A stretch of 64,000 nucleotides of DNA, taken from assembly GCF_023534745.1 (NCBI RefSeq), contig NZ_JAMHJQ010000006.1:137449-201448 (forward strand), read 5' to 3'. This DNA is from Streptomyces sp. 35G-GA-8 (GTDB lineage Bacteria > Actinomycetota > Actinomycetes > Streptomycetales > Streptomycetaceae). A program made the position numbers and the translations under genes. The notes beneath the pieces were generated by a model. It was not told the DNA's origin. It did no database searches and saw only the letters and a list, made by a program, of their open reading frames with translations. Position 1 is the first letter of the stretch, and each line of letters begins with the position of its first letter. Of the stretch, positions 17,968-25,983 are shown in pieces.

Positions 17968-18681
17968 ATGCACGCAGTGATTCTGGCCGGAGGCAAAGGC
18001 GTCCGGCTGCGTCCCTACACCACCGCACTGCCGAAACCCCTGGTTCCCATCGGGGACCAGCACGCGATCCTGGAGATCGTCCTGCGCCAGCTGGCGGCCT
18101 CCGGATTCACCAGCTGCACGCTCGCCATCGGTCATCTCGGCCAGATCATCCGCGCCTATGTCGGGGACGGATCGCAGTGGGGCCTGGCCATCGATTACAC
18201 GATCGAGGACAGTCCCCTGGGGACGATGGGCCCGCTGCTCACCATGCGCGACAGACTCCCGGAGTCGTTACTGGTGATGAACGGCGACATCCTCACCGAC
18301 CTCGACTTCAGCGATGTGCTGGCCCGCCACCGGACCGTCGGCGCCCCCCTGACCATCGCCACCTACGCCCGTCAGGTCCGCATCGACTTCGGTGTCCTGA
18401 CCACCGACGCCGACAGAGTCGTCGGCTTCACCGAGAAACCGAGCCTGGACTACCGGGTCTCCATGGGTGTCTACGGACTCTCCCGCTCGACCCTCGACGC
18501 GTACACCCCCGGCCTGCCCCTGGGCTTCGACGAGGTGGTGCTCGACCTGCTGAAGGCGCAGGACCCGCCCCATGTGTACGAGTTCGACGGCTACTGGCTC
18601 GACATCGGTCGCCCGGACGACTACGACCGGGCCAACGCCGAGTTCACCAGCCGTAAATCCCATCTCCTCAAGGGAGCCTGA
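17968..18681 (+). CDS. Sugar-1-phosphate nucleotidyltransferase
   Basis: The 237-residue enzyme has the NTP-binding signature LAGGKGVRLRPYTTALPKPLVP (about residues 6-27), the metal-binding NGDILTD (about 101-107), GFTEKP (about 152-157) and GYWLDIGRPDDY (about 210-221). It activates a sugar 1-phosphate to an NDP-sugar; the base and sugar cannot be told from sequence. AGGAGGAG precedes ATG 17968. It lies between two SDR genes and would feed them with substrate. Confidence 0.85.
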   Translation: MHAVILAGGKGVRLRPYTTALPKPLVPIGDQHAILEIVLRQLAASGFTSCTLAIGHLGQIIRAYVGDGSQWGLAIDYTIEDSPLGTMGPLLTMRDRLPESLLVMNGDILTDLDFSDVLARHRTVGAPLTIATYARQVRIDFGVLTTDADRVVGFTEKPSLDYRVSMGVYGLSRSTLDAYTPGLPLGFDEVVLDLLKAQDPPHVYEFDGYWLDIGRPDDYDRANAEFTSRKSHLLKGA

Positions 18682-18689
18682 ACCACACC

Positions 18690-19631
18690 ATGCGCATCAT
18701 CCTCCTGGGCTCCACCGGTTACCTGGGCGGGCACGTCGCGGAGCGGTTGGGCGCCCTTCCGGGCGCCCGGCTGCTCCGCACCGGACGCTCGCCCGACGCG
18801 GACCTGGGCATCGATCTCGCCACCGACGCCGTGGACCGTATCGCGCGGGTCCTCGCCTCGGCGGCTCCGGACGCCGTGGTCAACTGCGCGGGAGCGGTGG
18901 GGGGTGACGCCGTGACCCTCGCCGAGGTCAACACCCGGGGCACCGCCGCCCTGTGCGCCGCCGTGCGGAAGGCCGCCCCGGGTGCCCGTCTGATCCACCT
19001 CGGCTCGGCCGCCGAGTACGGTCCTGGCACGCCCGGCACCGAGGTGACGGAGTCGGCGCCGACCCGCCCGGTGACCGTCTACGGCGCCACCAAACTCGCG
19101 GGCACCGTCACGGTGGCCGGCTCCGGCCTGGACGCGGTGGTGCTGCGCATCGGCAATCCGGTCGGTCCGGGGCAGGGATCCACCTCGCTCCCGGGCCGGG
19201 TCCTCGGTCTGCTCCGTGCCGCCATGGGCGAACATGGCGCCGTGATCCGGCTGGGCGACCTGTCCTCCTACCGTGACTTCGTGGACGTCCGCGATGTGGC
19301 ACGGGCCGTGGCGCTCGCCATCACGGCCCCCGGACCGCTGCCGGCCATCCTCAATATCGGTGGCGGGCGAGCCGTACCGGTCCGTGATCTCGTGCACACA
19401 CTGGTACGGACCGCCGGGTTCCGGGGGCGCGTCGAGGAGGACGGCCACGGTTCCACGCGCTCGGAGGAGGTGTCATGGCAGTGCTCCGACATCAAGGCCG
19501 CCGCCGATGCCCTCGGCTGGCGGCCCCTGCACCGGCTCGACGACTCGCTGACAGCGCTGTGGGCGGCGGCCGGCGGGGGAACCCGGTCCGAGGCGCCGGC
19601 CCCCGGCCGGGAAGGCATGCGCCTGCCGTGA
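18690..19631 (+). CDS. NAD(P)-dependent SDR sugar-nucleotide epimerase/reductase
   Basis: The 313-residue SDR has LLGSTGYLGGHVAERLG (Rossmann), HLGSAAEYG, the YGATK catalytic Tyr-x3-Lys and LRIGNPVGPGQG. It is a different subfamily from the SDR at 16933. Together they could perform a dehydratase/reductase or a double epimerase sequence. It starts eight bases after the nucleotidyltransferase stop, and its own stop overlaps the next start as GTGA. Confidence 0.75.
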   Translation: MRIILLGSTGYLGGHVAERLGALPGARLLRTGRSPDADLGIDLATDAVDRIARVLASAAPDAVVNCAGAVGGDAVTLAEVNTRGTAALCAAVRKAAPGARLIHLGSAAEYGPGTPGTEVTESAPTRPVTVYGATKLAGTVTVAGSGLDAVVLRIGNPVGPGQGSTSLPGRVLGLLRAAMGEHGAVIRLGDLSSYRDFVDVRDVARAVALAITAPGPLPAILNIGGGRAVPVRDLVHTLVRTAGFRGRVEEDGHGSTRSEEVSWQCSDIKAAADALGWRPLHRLDDSLTALWAAAGGGTRSEAPAPGREGMRLP

Positions 19632-20296
19632 GACTGCTCATCCCGCTCTATGTACACCCGTCCCAGGACCCTGAGGCCTGGGCCCTGCCGGCCGCCGAGT
19701 CCCACTCCGTCCACGGGGTCGTCCTCAACCCGGCGAACGGTCCTGGCAGCGCCCGGGACCCGGCGTTCACCGCCGTCTCCCGAGCGCTGCGCGCGGCCGG
19801 TGTACGTGTGCTGGGTTATGTGGACACCGCTTACGGAGAGCGCCCCGCGCGCGAGGTCGCGAACGACTTCGCACGCCACCGGGAGTGGTACGAGACCGAT
19901 GGCTGCTTTCTCGACCAGGTGGCCCCCGAGAAAGACGGACTTCCTGCCTGCCGGCGTCTGGTCGGAGAGCTCCGGCGGATCGGCGCCGGTACGGTCGTGC
20001 TGAATTCGGGCGTCTACCCCGCGCCGGGATACGCGCGCCTCGCCGATCTGGTCGTCGTCTTCGAAGGCCACTGGTCGACCTATGCCACGGCCTTCAGCCG
20101 GCCGGAATGGACCGCGCGGTACCCGCCGGAGCGGTTCTGCCACCTGGTGTACGGAGTACCTCCGGCACTCGTTCCCCTCGCGGTCCGCACCGCGCGGCAG
20201 CGGCACGCCGCGGTCTGCGGTCCCGTGACGGGTGAACTGCCGAATCCATGGGCGGGGCTGACCCCCGCGCTCACCGGAGAGGAACACGATCTGTGA
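19628..20296 (+). CDS. Spherulation-specific family 4 (GH135-type) glycoside hydrolase
   Basis: The 222-residue protein matches the spherulin-4 pattern: IPLYVHPSQDPEAW (residues 4-17), VVLNPANGPG, VLGYVDTAYG, the acidic segment GCFLDQV, and LVVVFEGHWSTY. Aspergillus Sph3 (GH135) cleaves alpha-1,4-GalNAc within galactosaminogalactan, and the PelA hydrolase domain (GH166) is related. No signal peptide is seen from the GTG at 19628, which overlaps the SDR stop, so export is unexplained: it may act inside the cell, or the start may be misjudged. Confidence 0.75.
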   Translation: MRLLIPLYVHPSQDPEAWALPAAESHSVHGVVLNPANGPGSARDPAFTAVSRALRAAGVRVLGYVDTAYGERPAREVANDFARHREWYETDGCFLDQVAPEKDGLPACRRLVGELRRIGAGTVVLNSGVYPAPGYARLADLVVVFEGHWSTYATAFSRPEWTARYPPERFCHLVYGVPPALVPLAVRTARQRHAAVCGPVTGELPNPWAGLTPALTGEEHDL

Positions 20297-21108
20297 AGCA
20301 CGGGAAGACCATCAACTGGGCTTGCGCGGTGTCCCTGACCGCTCTGCTGGCCGTGGTGCTGGCCGGATGCTCCGGCCCGGGGGACAGCGAAGGCGACGGC
20401 GAGGAGAAGAGCCGGTGGCAGCCCCGGCCGGGCCTCGCCTGGCAGTGGCAGCTCGACGGGAAGCTCGATGTCTCCGTCGATGTCCCGGTCTACGACATCG
20501 ACGGCTTCGAGAGCTCGGCGCGGGATGTGGCGGCGCTCCACAGCAAGGGCCGCAAGGTGATCTGCTACATCAACGCCGGAGCCTGGGAGAACTTCCGTCC
20601 CGACCAGGACGCCTTCCCGAAGTCGGTGCGCGGCAAGACCAACGGCTGGGAGGGCGAACGATGGCTGGACATCCGACGCCTGGATGTTCTCCGCCCGATC
20701 ATGGAAAAGCGGATGGACATGTGCCGGGAGAAGGGGTTCGACGCGGTTGAGCCGGACCTCGTCGAGGCGTACGCCGACGACACCGGTTTCCCGCTGACTC
20801 CGGGCGACCAACTCGCCTACAACCGGATGCTCGCGGACATCGCCCATGCCCGGGGGCTCGCCGTCGGCCTCAAGAACGATCTGCAACAGATCCCCCAACT
20901 CGTCGATGACTTCGACTTCGCGGTCAACGAGGAGTGCGCACAGTACGAGGAGTGCGCGCTGCTGACTCCCTTCATCCAGGCGGGCAAGGCCGTTTTCCAC
21001 GCCGAGTACCGCGAGCCGACCGAGAAATTCTGTGCCGAGTCGCGCAGCCTTGAGCTGTCCTCGATACGCAAGCGGCTGGACCTGGGGACCTGGCGCCAGC
21101 CCTGCTGA
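20293..21108 (+). CDS. GH114 endo-alpha-1,4-polygalactosaminidase lipoprotein
   Basis: The 271-residue lipoprotein precursor has the lipobox VVLAGC near residue 25. The GH114 TIM-barrel motifs are all visible: WQWQLDG, VYDIDGF, VICYINAGAWENF, GFDAVEPDLVEAY (catalytic acids), VGLKND and FAVNEECAQYEEC. Ega3 of Aspergillus is the GH114 of the galactosaminogalactan cluster. It is anchored outside the membrane, where it could trim or release the deacetylated polymer. The GTG start overlaps the spherulin-4 gene stop. It is the last gene of the locus. Confidence 0.85.
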   Translation: MKHGKTINWACAVSLTALLAVVLAGCSGPGDSEGDGEEKSRWQPRPGLAWQWQLDGKLDVSVDVPVYDIDGFESSARDVAALHSKGRKVICYINAGAWENFRPDQDAFPKSVRGKTNGWEGERWLDIRRLDVLRPIMEKRMDMCREKGFDAVEPDLVEAYADDTGFPLTPGDQLAYNRMLADIAHARGLAVGLKNDLQQIPQLVDDFDFAVNEECAQYEECALLTPFIQAGKAVFHAEYREPTEKFCAESRSLELSSIRKRLDLGTWRQPC

Positions 21109-21121
21109 CCCGGTGTCCGGT

Positions 21122-21146
21122 CCGCCGGACGACCACGGTCCGGCGG
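21122..21146. terminator. Bidirectional terminator hairpin after GH114
   Basis: Nine-base arms CCGCCGGAC (21122-21130) and GTCCGGCGG (21138-21146) with a seven-base loop lie between the convergent GH114 and MFS genes. Confidence 0.6.
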
Positions 21147-21162
21147 CCGGGCCCCGCGCACC

Positions 21163-22320
21163 TCAGCCGCGCCGACGGGGGCCCACCCACACCAGGGTGA
21201 CCAGGAGCGAGGCCGTCGCCGTCAGCGCCATCGCCGTCGAGGGCGAGGTGTGCTGGGCGACGGCTCCCGCGAGGGCCGCCCCCACGCCCTGCATGGTGAG
21301 CATCCCGGAGGTGTGCAGCCCGAGGGCGTGGCCGCTCGACTCCTCGGGTGTCAGGGCCATCAGCCGCTCCTGGAGCAGCAGATTCGACGCGTAGCCGATC
21401 GAGGCGAGGACGACGGCGGCCACCGCGAGCGGCAGGGCCGGGCGCAGGGCGAAGAGCGGATACGGGGCGGCGAGCAGCAGGCACAGCGGTGTGGCGAGCC
21501 GTCCGCGCCACCGCGAGGGGACGAACCTGCCGATCGCGATGTCCCCGGCCAGCATGCCGAGCGCCGCGACGGTGAAGAGGAGCCCCGCGTGATGGGGCGC
21601 GTAGGGGATGAACAGGGATTCGCAGCCGACGATCAGTCCGTTCGGCACCCAGAGGGCGAGATACACGCGGCGGCGGGGCCCGGGGGACAGCAGCCACACG
21701 TTGGTCCGCCAGGTCTCGCGCACCGACGGCCGCCCGGCGACGCGCGGCGGGCGCCGGGCCAGACCGCACCGGGCGACGGCGGCCGAGACGAGGTAGAGCA
21801 CCGCGCCGACGAGCAGGGTGCCGCGCGGCGACAGCGCGGCCACCAGCACACCGCCGACGGCGAATCCACCGATCTGTGCGACACCGGCGGACATATTGAA
21901 CAGGGAGCGGCCCAGCAGATAACCCTCCCTGGAGAGAACGTGGTTCAGCAGCCCGTAGCGCACCCCGCCGACCGGCGAGGCGATCGTCCCGAGGCCCAGA
22001 AGGACCGCGAAGGCGGCCCACACGGGCAGGCCCGGGACGGCCTGGAGGGCGGTGCCGAGGGCGAAGAGCAGCGCCGTGCCCGTCAGCGCCGCGCGCGGCG
22101 GCAGCCGGTCGGCCGCCGACAGCAGGGTGGTCGCGCCGACCGCCTGGGCGAGGGCCGGGCCGGACATGGCGAGGCCGGAGAGCAGGGGCGAGCCGGTCCC
22201 GGTGTAGATCAGTGTGCCCAGGGCCGGCCCGCTCACCGCCTGAGCCGCCGTCTGCCCGGCGGAGGTGAGAAACAGCGGGGTGAACTCCGGTGTCCGGAAG
22301 AGATCGTGATAGGTGCGCAT
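21163..22320 (-). CDS. MFS transporter
   Basis: The 385-residue protein has about twelve hydrophobic segments and a short central loop, the layout of a drug-type major facilitator. The N-terminal half contains LGTIASPVGGVRYGLL, the second half ERLMALTPEESSGHALGL. The substrate is not predictable. It is divergent from an HTH regulator gene with only 60 bases between, so the regulator at 22381 probably controls it. Confidence 0.85.
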   Translation of the reverse strand: MRTYHDLFRTPEFTPLFLTSAGQTAAQAVSGPALGTLIYTGTGSPLLSGLAMSGPALAQAVGATTLLSAADRLPPRAALTGTALLFALGTALQAVPGLPVWAAFAVLLGLGTIASPVGGVRYGLLNHVLSREGYLLGRSLFNMSAGVAQIGGFAVGGVLVAALSPRGTLLVGAVLYLVSAAVARCGLARRPPRVAGRPSVRETWRTNVWLLSPGPRRRVYLALWVPNGLIVGCESLFIPYAPHHAGLLFTVAALGMLAGDIAIGRFVPSRWRGRLATPLCLLLAAPYPLFALRPALPLAVAAVVLASIGYASNLLLQERLMALTPEESSGHALGLHTSGMLTMQGVGAALAGAVAQHTSPSTAMALTATASLLVTLVWVGPRRRG

Positions 22321-22358
22321 GGCCGGAGTCTCAGCGGCCCCTCCGCGAGAGCGTTACT

Positions 22359-22378
22359 GTTTCGCGGGGAGGCGAAAC
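22359..22378. promoter_or_regulatory. Operator-like inverted repeat between MFS and regulator genes
   Basis: GTTTCGC (22359-22365), six-base spacer GGGGAG, GCGAAAC (22372-22378). It overlaps the Shine-Dalgarno sequence of the regulator and the upstream side of the MFS gene, as expected for an autoregulated repressor. Confidence 0.5.
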
Positions 22379-22380
22379 CA

Positions 22381-23352
22381 TTGGGGTGCTGGCTGGTCAG
22401 CGCGGACACGCTCGCGGAGAGCCGCTTTGTCGTGTCGCCGCTCGCCGAGACCACCGCGAGCCTGAAGACCCTGGAGCGGGGCGCCGCCGCGCATCCGGGC
22501 GAGCGCGCCTGGCTCGACGCGTATCTGCCCGCCTACCGGGAGCGGTTGGCGGACGACCCGGTCACCGCGCTGCTCGTACGGGCCGGTCTTGGGCGCGGCT
22601 GGAACGCGACCTTCCTCACCCCCACGCCGACGGGCGACGGCGAGCAGGCGTTCACGGACGAGCTGGCGCGGATCCGCGAGACTCCCGCCGAGACGGCCCG
22701 CGCCGATCTGGCCGAATCGCTGGCGGGACCGCTCCCCGCCCGGCTGCGCCGGTCCGATCTGCCGACGCGCGCCGCCGATCTGCTGGGGTGGGTGTGGACG
22801 GAGACGGTCCTGCCCCACTGGCCCCGGCGGCGGGGCATCATCGAGGCCGATGTCGTCGCGCGGACAGGGCAGTTGAGCCAGGGTGGCTGGGCCGCCGCTC
22901 TGGACGGTCTGCGCCCGGGAATGCGCTGGCTGGGCGAGGGGCGGCTGCGGATCAACGCGGAGGACTATCCGCAACTGGAGCTGTCCGGGGCGCGGTTGAT
23001 GTTCGTCCCGGTCACCCCCGGCCGTGGCTGGGTCTCCTGGGACACGGCCCACCGGTACGCCGTGGTGTACCCGTGCTCGGGCGCGCTGGCCGAGCCGGAC
23101 CGGGCGCCGGTGCCCGAGACCCTGGGCGCGCTGCTCGGTACGGCACGGGCGGGCGTCCTCGTCCTCCTGGACGCGCCGAAGAGCACCACGCAGCTGGTGG
23201 CGCTGACCGGGCAGGGACTGGGGTCGGTGGGCCGTCATCTCAAGGTGCTGCTCGACGCGGGGCTGGTGCGGCGCCGGCGTACCGGGCGGTCCGTGCTCTA
23301 TTACCGCACGGACGCCGGGCAGGTCCTGATGGATGCCCAAAGGCACGAGTGA
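22381..23352 (+). CDS. ArsR-like winged-helix regulator with DUF5937-type N-terminal domain
   Basis: The 323-residue protein has an N-terminal sensor region typical of actinobacterial DUF5937 proteins (FVVSPLAETTASLKTL near residue 17). The C-terminal ArsR-type winged helix has SVGRHLKVLLDAGLVRRRRTGRSV as the recognition helix and wing. The TTG at 22381 is chosen because GGGGAGG lies eight bases before it and homologues have about 15 residues before the FVVSPL block. It probably represses the divergent MFS gene and itself. Confidence 0.75.
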   Translation: MGCWLVSADTLAESRFVVSPLAETTASLKTLERGAAAHPGERAWLDAYLPAYRERLADDPVTALLVRAGLGRGWNATFLTPTPTGDGEQAFTDELARIRETPAETARADLAESLAGPLPARLRRSDLPTRAADLLGWVWTETVLPHWPRRRGIIEADVVARTGQLSQGGWAAALDGLRPGMRWLGEGRLRINAEDYPQLELSGARLMFVPVTPGRGWVSWDTAHRYAVVYPCSGALAEPDRAPVPETLGALLGTARAGVLVLLDAPKSTTQLVALTGQGLGSVGRHLKVLLDAGLVRRRRTGRSVLYYRTDAGQVLMDAQRHE

Positions 23353-23503
23353 GGGAGGCCGTCTCCGGCACCGTCTCCCGCGCCGTCCGACGAGCGGTCG
23401 CGAGCCGCCCCGAGGCCCTGAGCCGTCCCGGCACGGTCGTCGTGGTCGCCGATTCATCCGATGGATATGGATGCGACAACAGGATCCGGTCCTGAAAGGA
23501 GCA

Positions 23504-23532
23504 TTGACAGGTTCAGGACATGCTTCAATCAT
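23504..23532 (+). promoter_or_regulatory. Promoter of the alpha-L-fucosidase gene
   Basis: Consensus TTGACA (23504-23509), 17-base spacer, then AATCAT (23527-23532), eight bases before ATG 23541. This position implies a leaderless message starting at 23541 and argues against the in-frame ATG at 23520, which would lie upstream of the -10. A short palindrome ATCCGATGGAT sits at 23456-23466. Confidence 0.5.
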
Positions 23533-23540
23533 CGGATCTC

Positions 23541-25901
23541 ATGACGGAACTTCCCAGACGCCATGTACTCGGAATGACGGCAGGGGCGGCAATCGGCGCC
23601 GCTCTGGTTCACCCGGCCACGGCCGACGCGAGTCCGCGCACCACGCTGCCAGGGGCGGATACGGAGGGGGCAGGCGGTGACTGGGGCACGGTCCCGGCCG
23701 CTCTCCCCGTGCCCCTGGAGCGCTGGTTCGACAACGACGGCATCGACACCGCGGACGCCCGCGGTGGGAACTTCGACGGCTCCGGCTACACCTTCCCCGG
23801 CGAGGAACTCCCCACCGGGGAGGTGGAGATCGACGGACTGGTCTATCTTTTCCCGGCCGCCACGGCGGGCGCGAAGAACAACATCGTCGCTCTCGGGCAG
23901 CGCCTCGAACTGCCACCGGGCCACTATCTGTCCGGCCACTTCCTGACCGCGAGCAGCTATGGCGAGACCTCGGGAGAGGCCACCGTCCACTACGCGGACG
24001 GCACCACCTCGACCGCCGCACTCGGCGGCCCCGACTGGTACGGGGGCAAGGGCGCCCTCGTCGCCCCGTACCGCTACGACCCCACCGGCGCCAAGGACCC
24101 GCACCAGGTCGTGATCGCCGCCCCCACGCTCGCCATCGACCCGGGCAGGGAGGCGGTGGCCCTCACCCTGCCGGTCACCCGCCCCGCCGAGGCGAACTCC
24201 TCCTCGCTGCACATCTTCGCGCTCTCCCTCCAACCGGCCGTCGAGGGGCGGGCGCTGGCGGTACGCGGCGCGCGCTCGACGACGTCCTCGCTGGACCACG
24301 GCGCGCAGAGCGTCGAGGCCACGGTCGTCAACGCGGGAACGGTGGGCATCCTCGCCGCCGACGGGCTCAGCCTCTCCGTGGACGTCCCGGGCGCCCGTAC
24401 GGTCGCGCCGGCCCGTGTCACCCGGCTCGCCCCCGGCGACGAGACCCGCGTACGGATCGGCATCCGCCCCGGCCCCGGCACCGCGCCGGGGACCAGCGTG
24501 GACGGCCGGATCGTCGCCCGGGGCCGGGGGCAGCAGGCCGCCGAGGTGCGCCGTTCCCTCACCCTCGGAGTGCCCGACTTCCTTCCGACCGACGACTCCC
24601 TGAACACCCATCAGGCGCCGTACTGGTTCCAGGACGCGAAGTTCGGCATCTTCATCCACTGGGGCGTCTACTCCGTGCCCGCGTGGGCGCCGGTCGGCGT
24701 GCAGTACGCCGAGTGGTACTGGTCCCAGATGCAGGACCCGAACAACCCGACGTACGCGTACCACCGACAGACCTACGGCGAGTCGTTCGCCTACGACGAC
24801 TTCATCCCGCGGTTTCGCGCCGAGCGCTTCGACCCACGCTCCTGGGTCGAGCTGTTCCGGGACGCCGGCGCCCAGTACCACGTCCTGACCTCCAAGCACC
24901 ACGAGGGATTCGCCCTCTGGGACACCAAGGTCTCCGACCGCAACTCCGTGAAGATGGGCCCGAAGCGCGATCTGATCAGGGAACTCTTCGACGCCTCCCG
25001 CCGCTACACCCCGGAGCTGCACCGGGGTCTGTACTTCTCGATGCCGGAGTGGTTCAACCCCGACCACCCGTGGCAGGGGCACGCGCCGCGCAATCCGTAC
25101 ACCCTGGAACCCGTCCCGTACACCGGCCACTTCGCGGGCCAGGACTACATCAAGGACCTCCAGGCCCCGCAGATGCTGGAACTGATCGAGGGGTACGACC
25201 CCGAGATCCTCTGGTGCGACATCGGCGGGGACAACGACAGCCATCGCGTCCTGGCGGAGTACTTCAACCACGCGAAGAACCGGGCGCGCCCCATCGAGGT
25301 GACCGTCAACAACCGCTCGGGCATCGGCCCGCACGACTTCACCACGCCCGAGTACACGACCTACGACACGGTCGTCACCGCGAAATGGGAGGCCAGCCGG
25401 GGGCTCGACCCGCGCTCCTACGGCTACAACCAGGCCACTCCCGACGACAAGTACATGACGACCGAGGAGGTCATCCACTCCCTCGTCGACATCGTCTCCA
25501 AGAACGGCAACTTCCTGCTCGACATCGGCCCCCGGGCGGACGGCACCATCCCCGAGATCATGGAGCGCAGGCTCCGGGAGACCGGGGAGTGGCTGAAGGT
25601 CAACGGCGAGGCGATCTACGGCAGTACGTACTGGGCGAGGATGCCGCAGCTCGGCGAGGACCTGCGCTTCACGGTCAGGCCGGAGAAGGCGTTCTACATC
25701 CACTCGCTCACCCGGCCGGGCAGCACCCTGACGGTCGAGGCCCCGGTGCCCGTCAGGCCCGGGGACCGGGTGACACTGCTCGGCCACGACCGGCCGCTGA
25801 GCTGGCGTACGACCGGCGGCAAGCTGGTCGTCGACGTACCGTCGGCGGCGCGCGGATCCGGGCAGCACGTCTGGGTGTTCAAGGTCGACTGGCGGTCCTG
25901 A
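23541..25901 (+). CDS. Exported alpha-L-fucosidase (GH29)
   Basis: The 786-residue protein begins MTELPRRHVLGM, a Tat-type twin-arginine signal, followed by a hydrophobic stretch and cleavage near ATADA. The N-terminal 340 residues form beta-rich non-catalytic domains. The GH29 barrel follows with KFGIFIHWGVYSVPAW, VLTSKHHEGFALWDT, HRGLYFSMPEWF and the nucleophile aspartate in EILWCDIGGD. It removes terminal alpha-L-fucose outside the cell. An alternative start is ATG 23520 (seven residues longer). No other fucose genes are nearby. Confidence 0.9.
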   Translation: MTELPRRHVLGMTAGAAIGAALVHPATADASPRTTLPGADTEGAGGDWGTVPAALPVPLERWFDNDGIDTADARGGNFDGSGYTFPGEELPTGEVEIDGLVYLFPAATAGAKNNIVALGQRLELPPGHYLSGHFLTASSYGETSGEATVHYADGTTSTAALGGPDWYGGKGALVAPYRYDPTGAKDPHQVVIAAPTLAIDPGREAVALTLPVTRPAEANSSSLHIFALSLQPAVEGRALAVRGARSTTSSLDHGAQSVEATVVNAGTVGILAADGLSLSVDVPGARTVAPARVTRLAPGDETRVRIGIRPGPGTAPGTSVDGRIVARGRGQQAAEVRRSLTLGVPDFLPTDDSLNTHQAPYWFQDAKFGIFIHWGVYSVPAWAPVGVQYAEWYWSQMQDPNNPTYAYHRQTYGESFAYDDFIPRFRAERFDPRSWVELFRDAGAQYHVLTSKHHEGFALWDTKVSDRNSVKMGPKRDLIRELFDASRRYTPELHRGLYFSMPEWFNPDHPWQGHAPRNPYTLEPVPYTGHFAGQDYIKDLQAPQMLELIEGYDPEILWCDIGGDNDSHRVLAEYFNHAKNRARPIEVTVNNRSGIGPHDFTTPEYTTYDTVVTAKWEASRGLDPRSYGYNQATPDDKYMTTEEVIHSLVDIVSKNGNFLLDIGPRADGTIPEIMERRLRETGEWLKVNGEAIYGSTYWARMPQLGEDLRFTVRPEKAFYIHSLTRPGSTLTVEAPVPVRPGDRVTLLGHDRPLSWRTTGGKLVVDVPSAARGSGQHVWVFKVDWRS

Positions 25902-25907
25902 GACGGT

Positions 25908-25968
25908 GAGGGGGGCCGGGGGCGGGAGTCCCGGGGACGGGGGTCGTCACCCGCCCCCGGCCCCCCTC
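25908..25968. terminator. Bidirectional terminator with a 19-bp perfect stem
   Basis: The arm at 25908-25926 (GAGGGGGGCCGGGGGCGGG) is exactly complementary to 25950-25968, with a 23-base loop. It separates the convergent fucosidase and YeeE/YedE genes and should stop transcription from both sides. Confidence 0.8.
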
Positions 25969-25983
25969 GGGCCATGCCGGTGG

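Noticed and set aside
23529-25868. 779-codon minus-strand frame opposite the alpha-L-fucosidase
   Set aside because: It is antisense to conserved GH29 motifs and has no start signal or recognisable domain.
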